Assembly (NCBI GenBank): GCA_003444615.1
Contig: DLUN01000146.1
Span: forward strand, 6,569-11,622
Length of the DNA stretch: 5,054 nucleotides
Direction: 5' to 3'
DNA from: Syntrophomonas sp.
Lineage (GTDB): Bacteria > Bacillota > Syntrophomonadia > Syntrophomonadales > Syntrophomonadaceae
Every line of letters starts with the position of its first letter. Positions within the stretch are counted from its first letter, which is position 1. The notes below the pieces were generated by a model. That model was not told the origin of the DNA. It ran no database searches and was given only the letters and a program-made list of their open reading frames with translations. A program made the position numbers and the translations under genes. Shown one piece after another: positions 5,031-5,054 of the stretch.

Positions 5031-5054
5031 CTGTCTCTTATACACATCTCCGAC
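5031..5054 (+). other. Nextera/Tn5 sequencing adapter remnant at contig end
   Basis: CTGTCTCTTATACACATCT (5031-5049) is exactly the Tn5 mosaic end used in Nextera libraries, and the following CCGA continues into the standard adapter. It is not genomic sequence; the true genomic end is at or before 5030. Confidence 0.93.

Noticed and set aside
1..5054. CRISPR array, tRNA, rRNA or transposase gene
   Set aside because: No regularly spaced direct repeats, cloverleaf, rRNA motif or transposase reading frame was found on either strand.

Overview
The window is about 5 kb of low-GC to mid-GC bacterial DNA. Gene content and style suggest an anaerobic Gram-positive of the Firmicutes/Clostridia, perhaps Peptococcaceae-like. 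The pointers are strong purine-rich Shine-Dalgarno sites, a YmaF-family protein, a tiny winged-helix protein ending in a KRCYYEP-type tail, a lipoprotein solute receptor, and a selenocysteine-type peroxiredoxin. The taxonomy is inference. The last 24 bases are Tn5/Nextera library adapter, so the window ends at an untrimmed contig end, probably of a metagenome or draft assembly.

Region 1 (25-2440, all minus strand) is a complete polar amino acid ABC importer operon. It is transcribed in the order solute-binding lipoprotein, permease, ATPase, from a promoter at about 2412-2440. A hairpin in the gap after the receptor gene could make receptor transcript more abundant than permease/ATPase transcript. 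The permease and ATPase genes are tightly coupled (11 nt).

Region 2 (2441-2815) is non-coding. It holds a roughly 205-bp structured element bounded by an imperfect 14-bp inverted repeat (2479-2683), then a short REP-like palindrome (2705-2730). Region 3 (2816-3152) carries the only plus-strand gene, a 58-residue winged-helix protein with its own sigma-A-type promoter. It is followed by an 82-bp nested palindrome that resembles a REP/MITE element.

Region 4 (3175-4860, minus strand) reads, in transcription order, peroxiredoxin, PAS-only protein, YmaF-family protein. The peroxiredoxin is the highlight. A conventional ORF call starts it after the active site, because the peroxidatic position of the DFTFV-x-PTE motif is encoded by TGA. 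A well-formed bacterial SECIS-like hairpin lies immediately downstream. The full reading gives a 197-residue selenoprotein (PrxU type) with its own start, RBS, -10 box and terminator. It also lacks the usual C-terminal resolving cysteine (EVIPSGW where EVCPxxW is expected). The PAS and YmaF genes appear to be separate small units downstream. No rRNA, tRNA, CRISPR array or transposase gene was seen.
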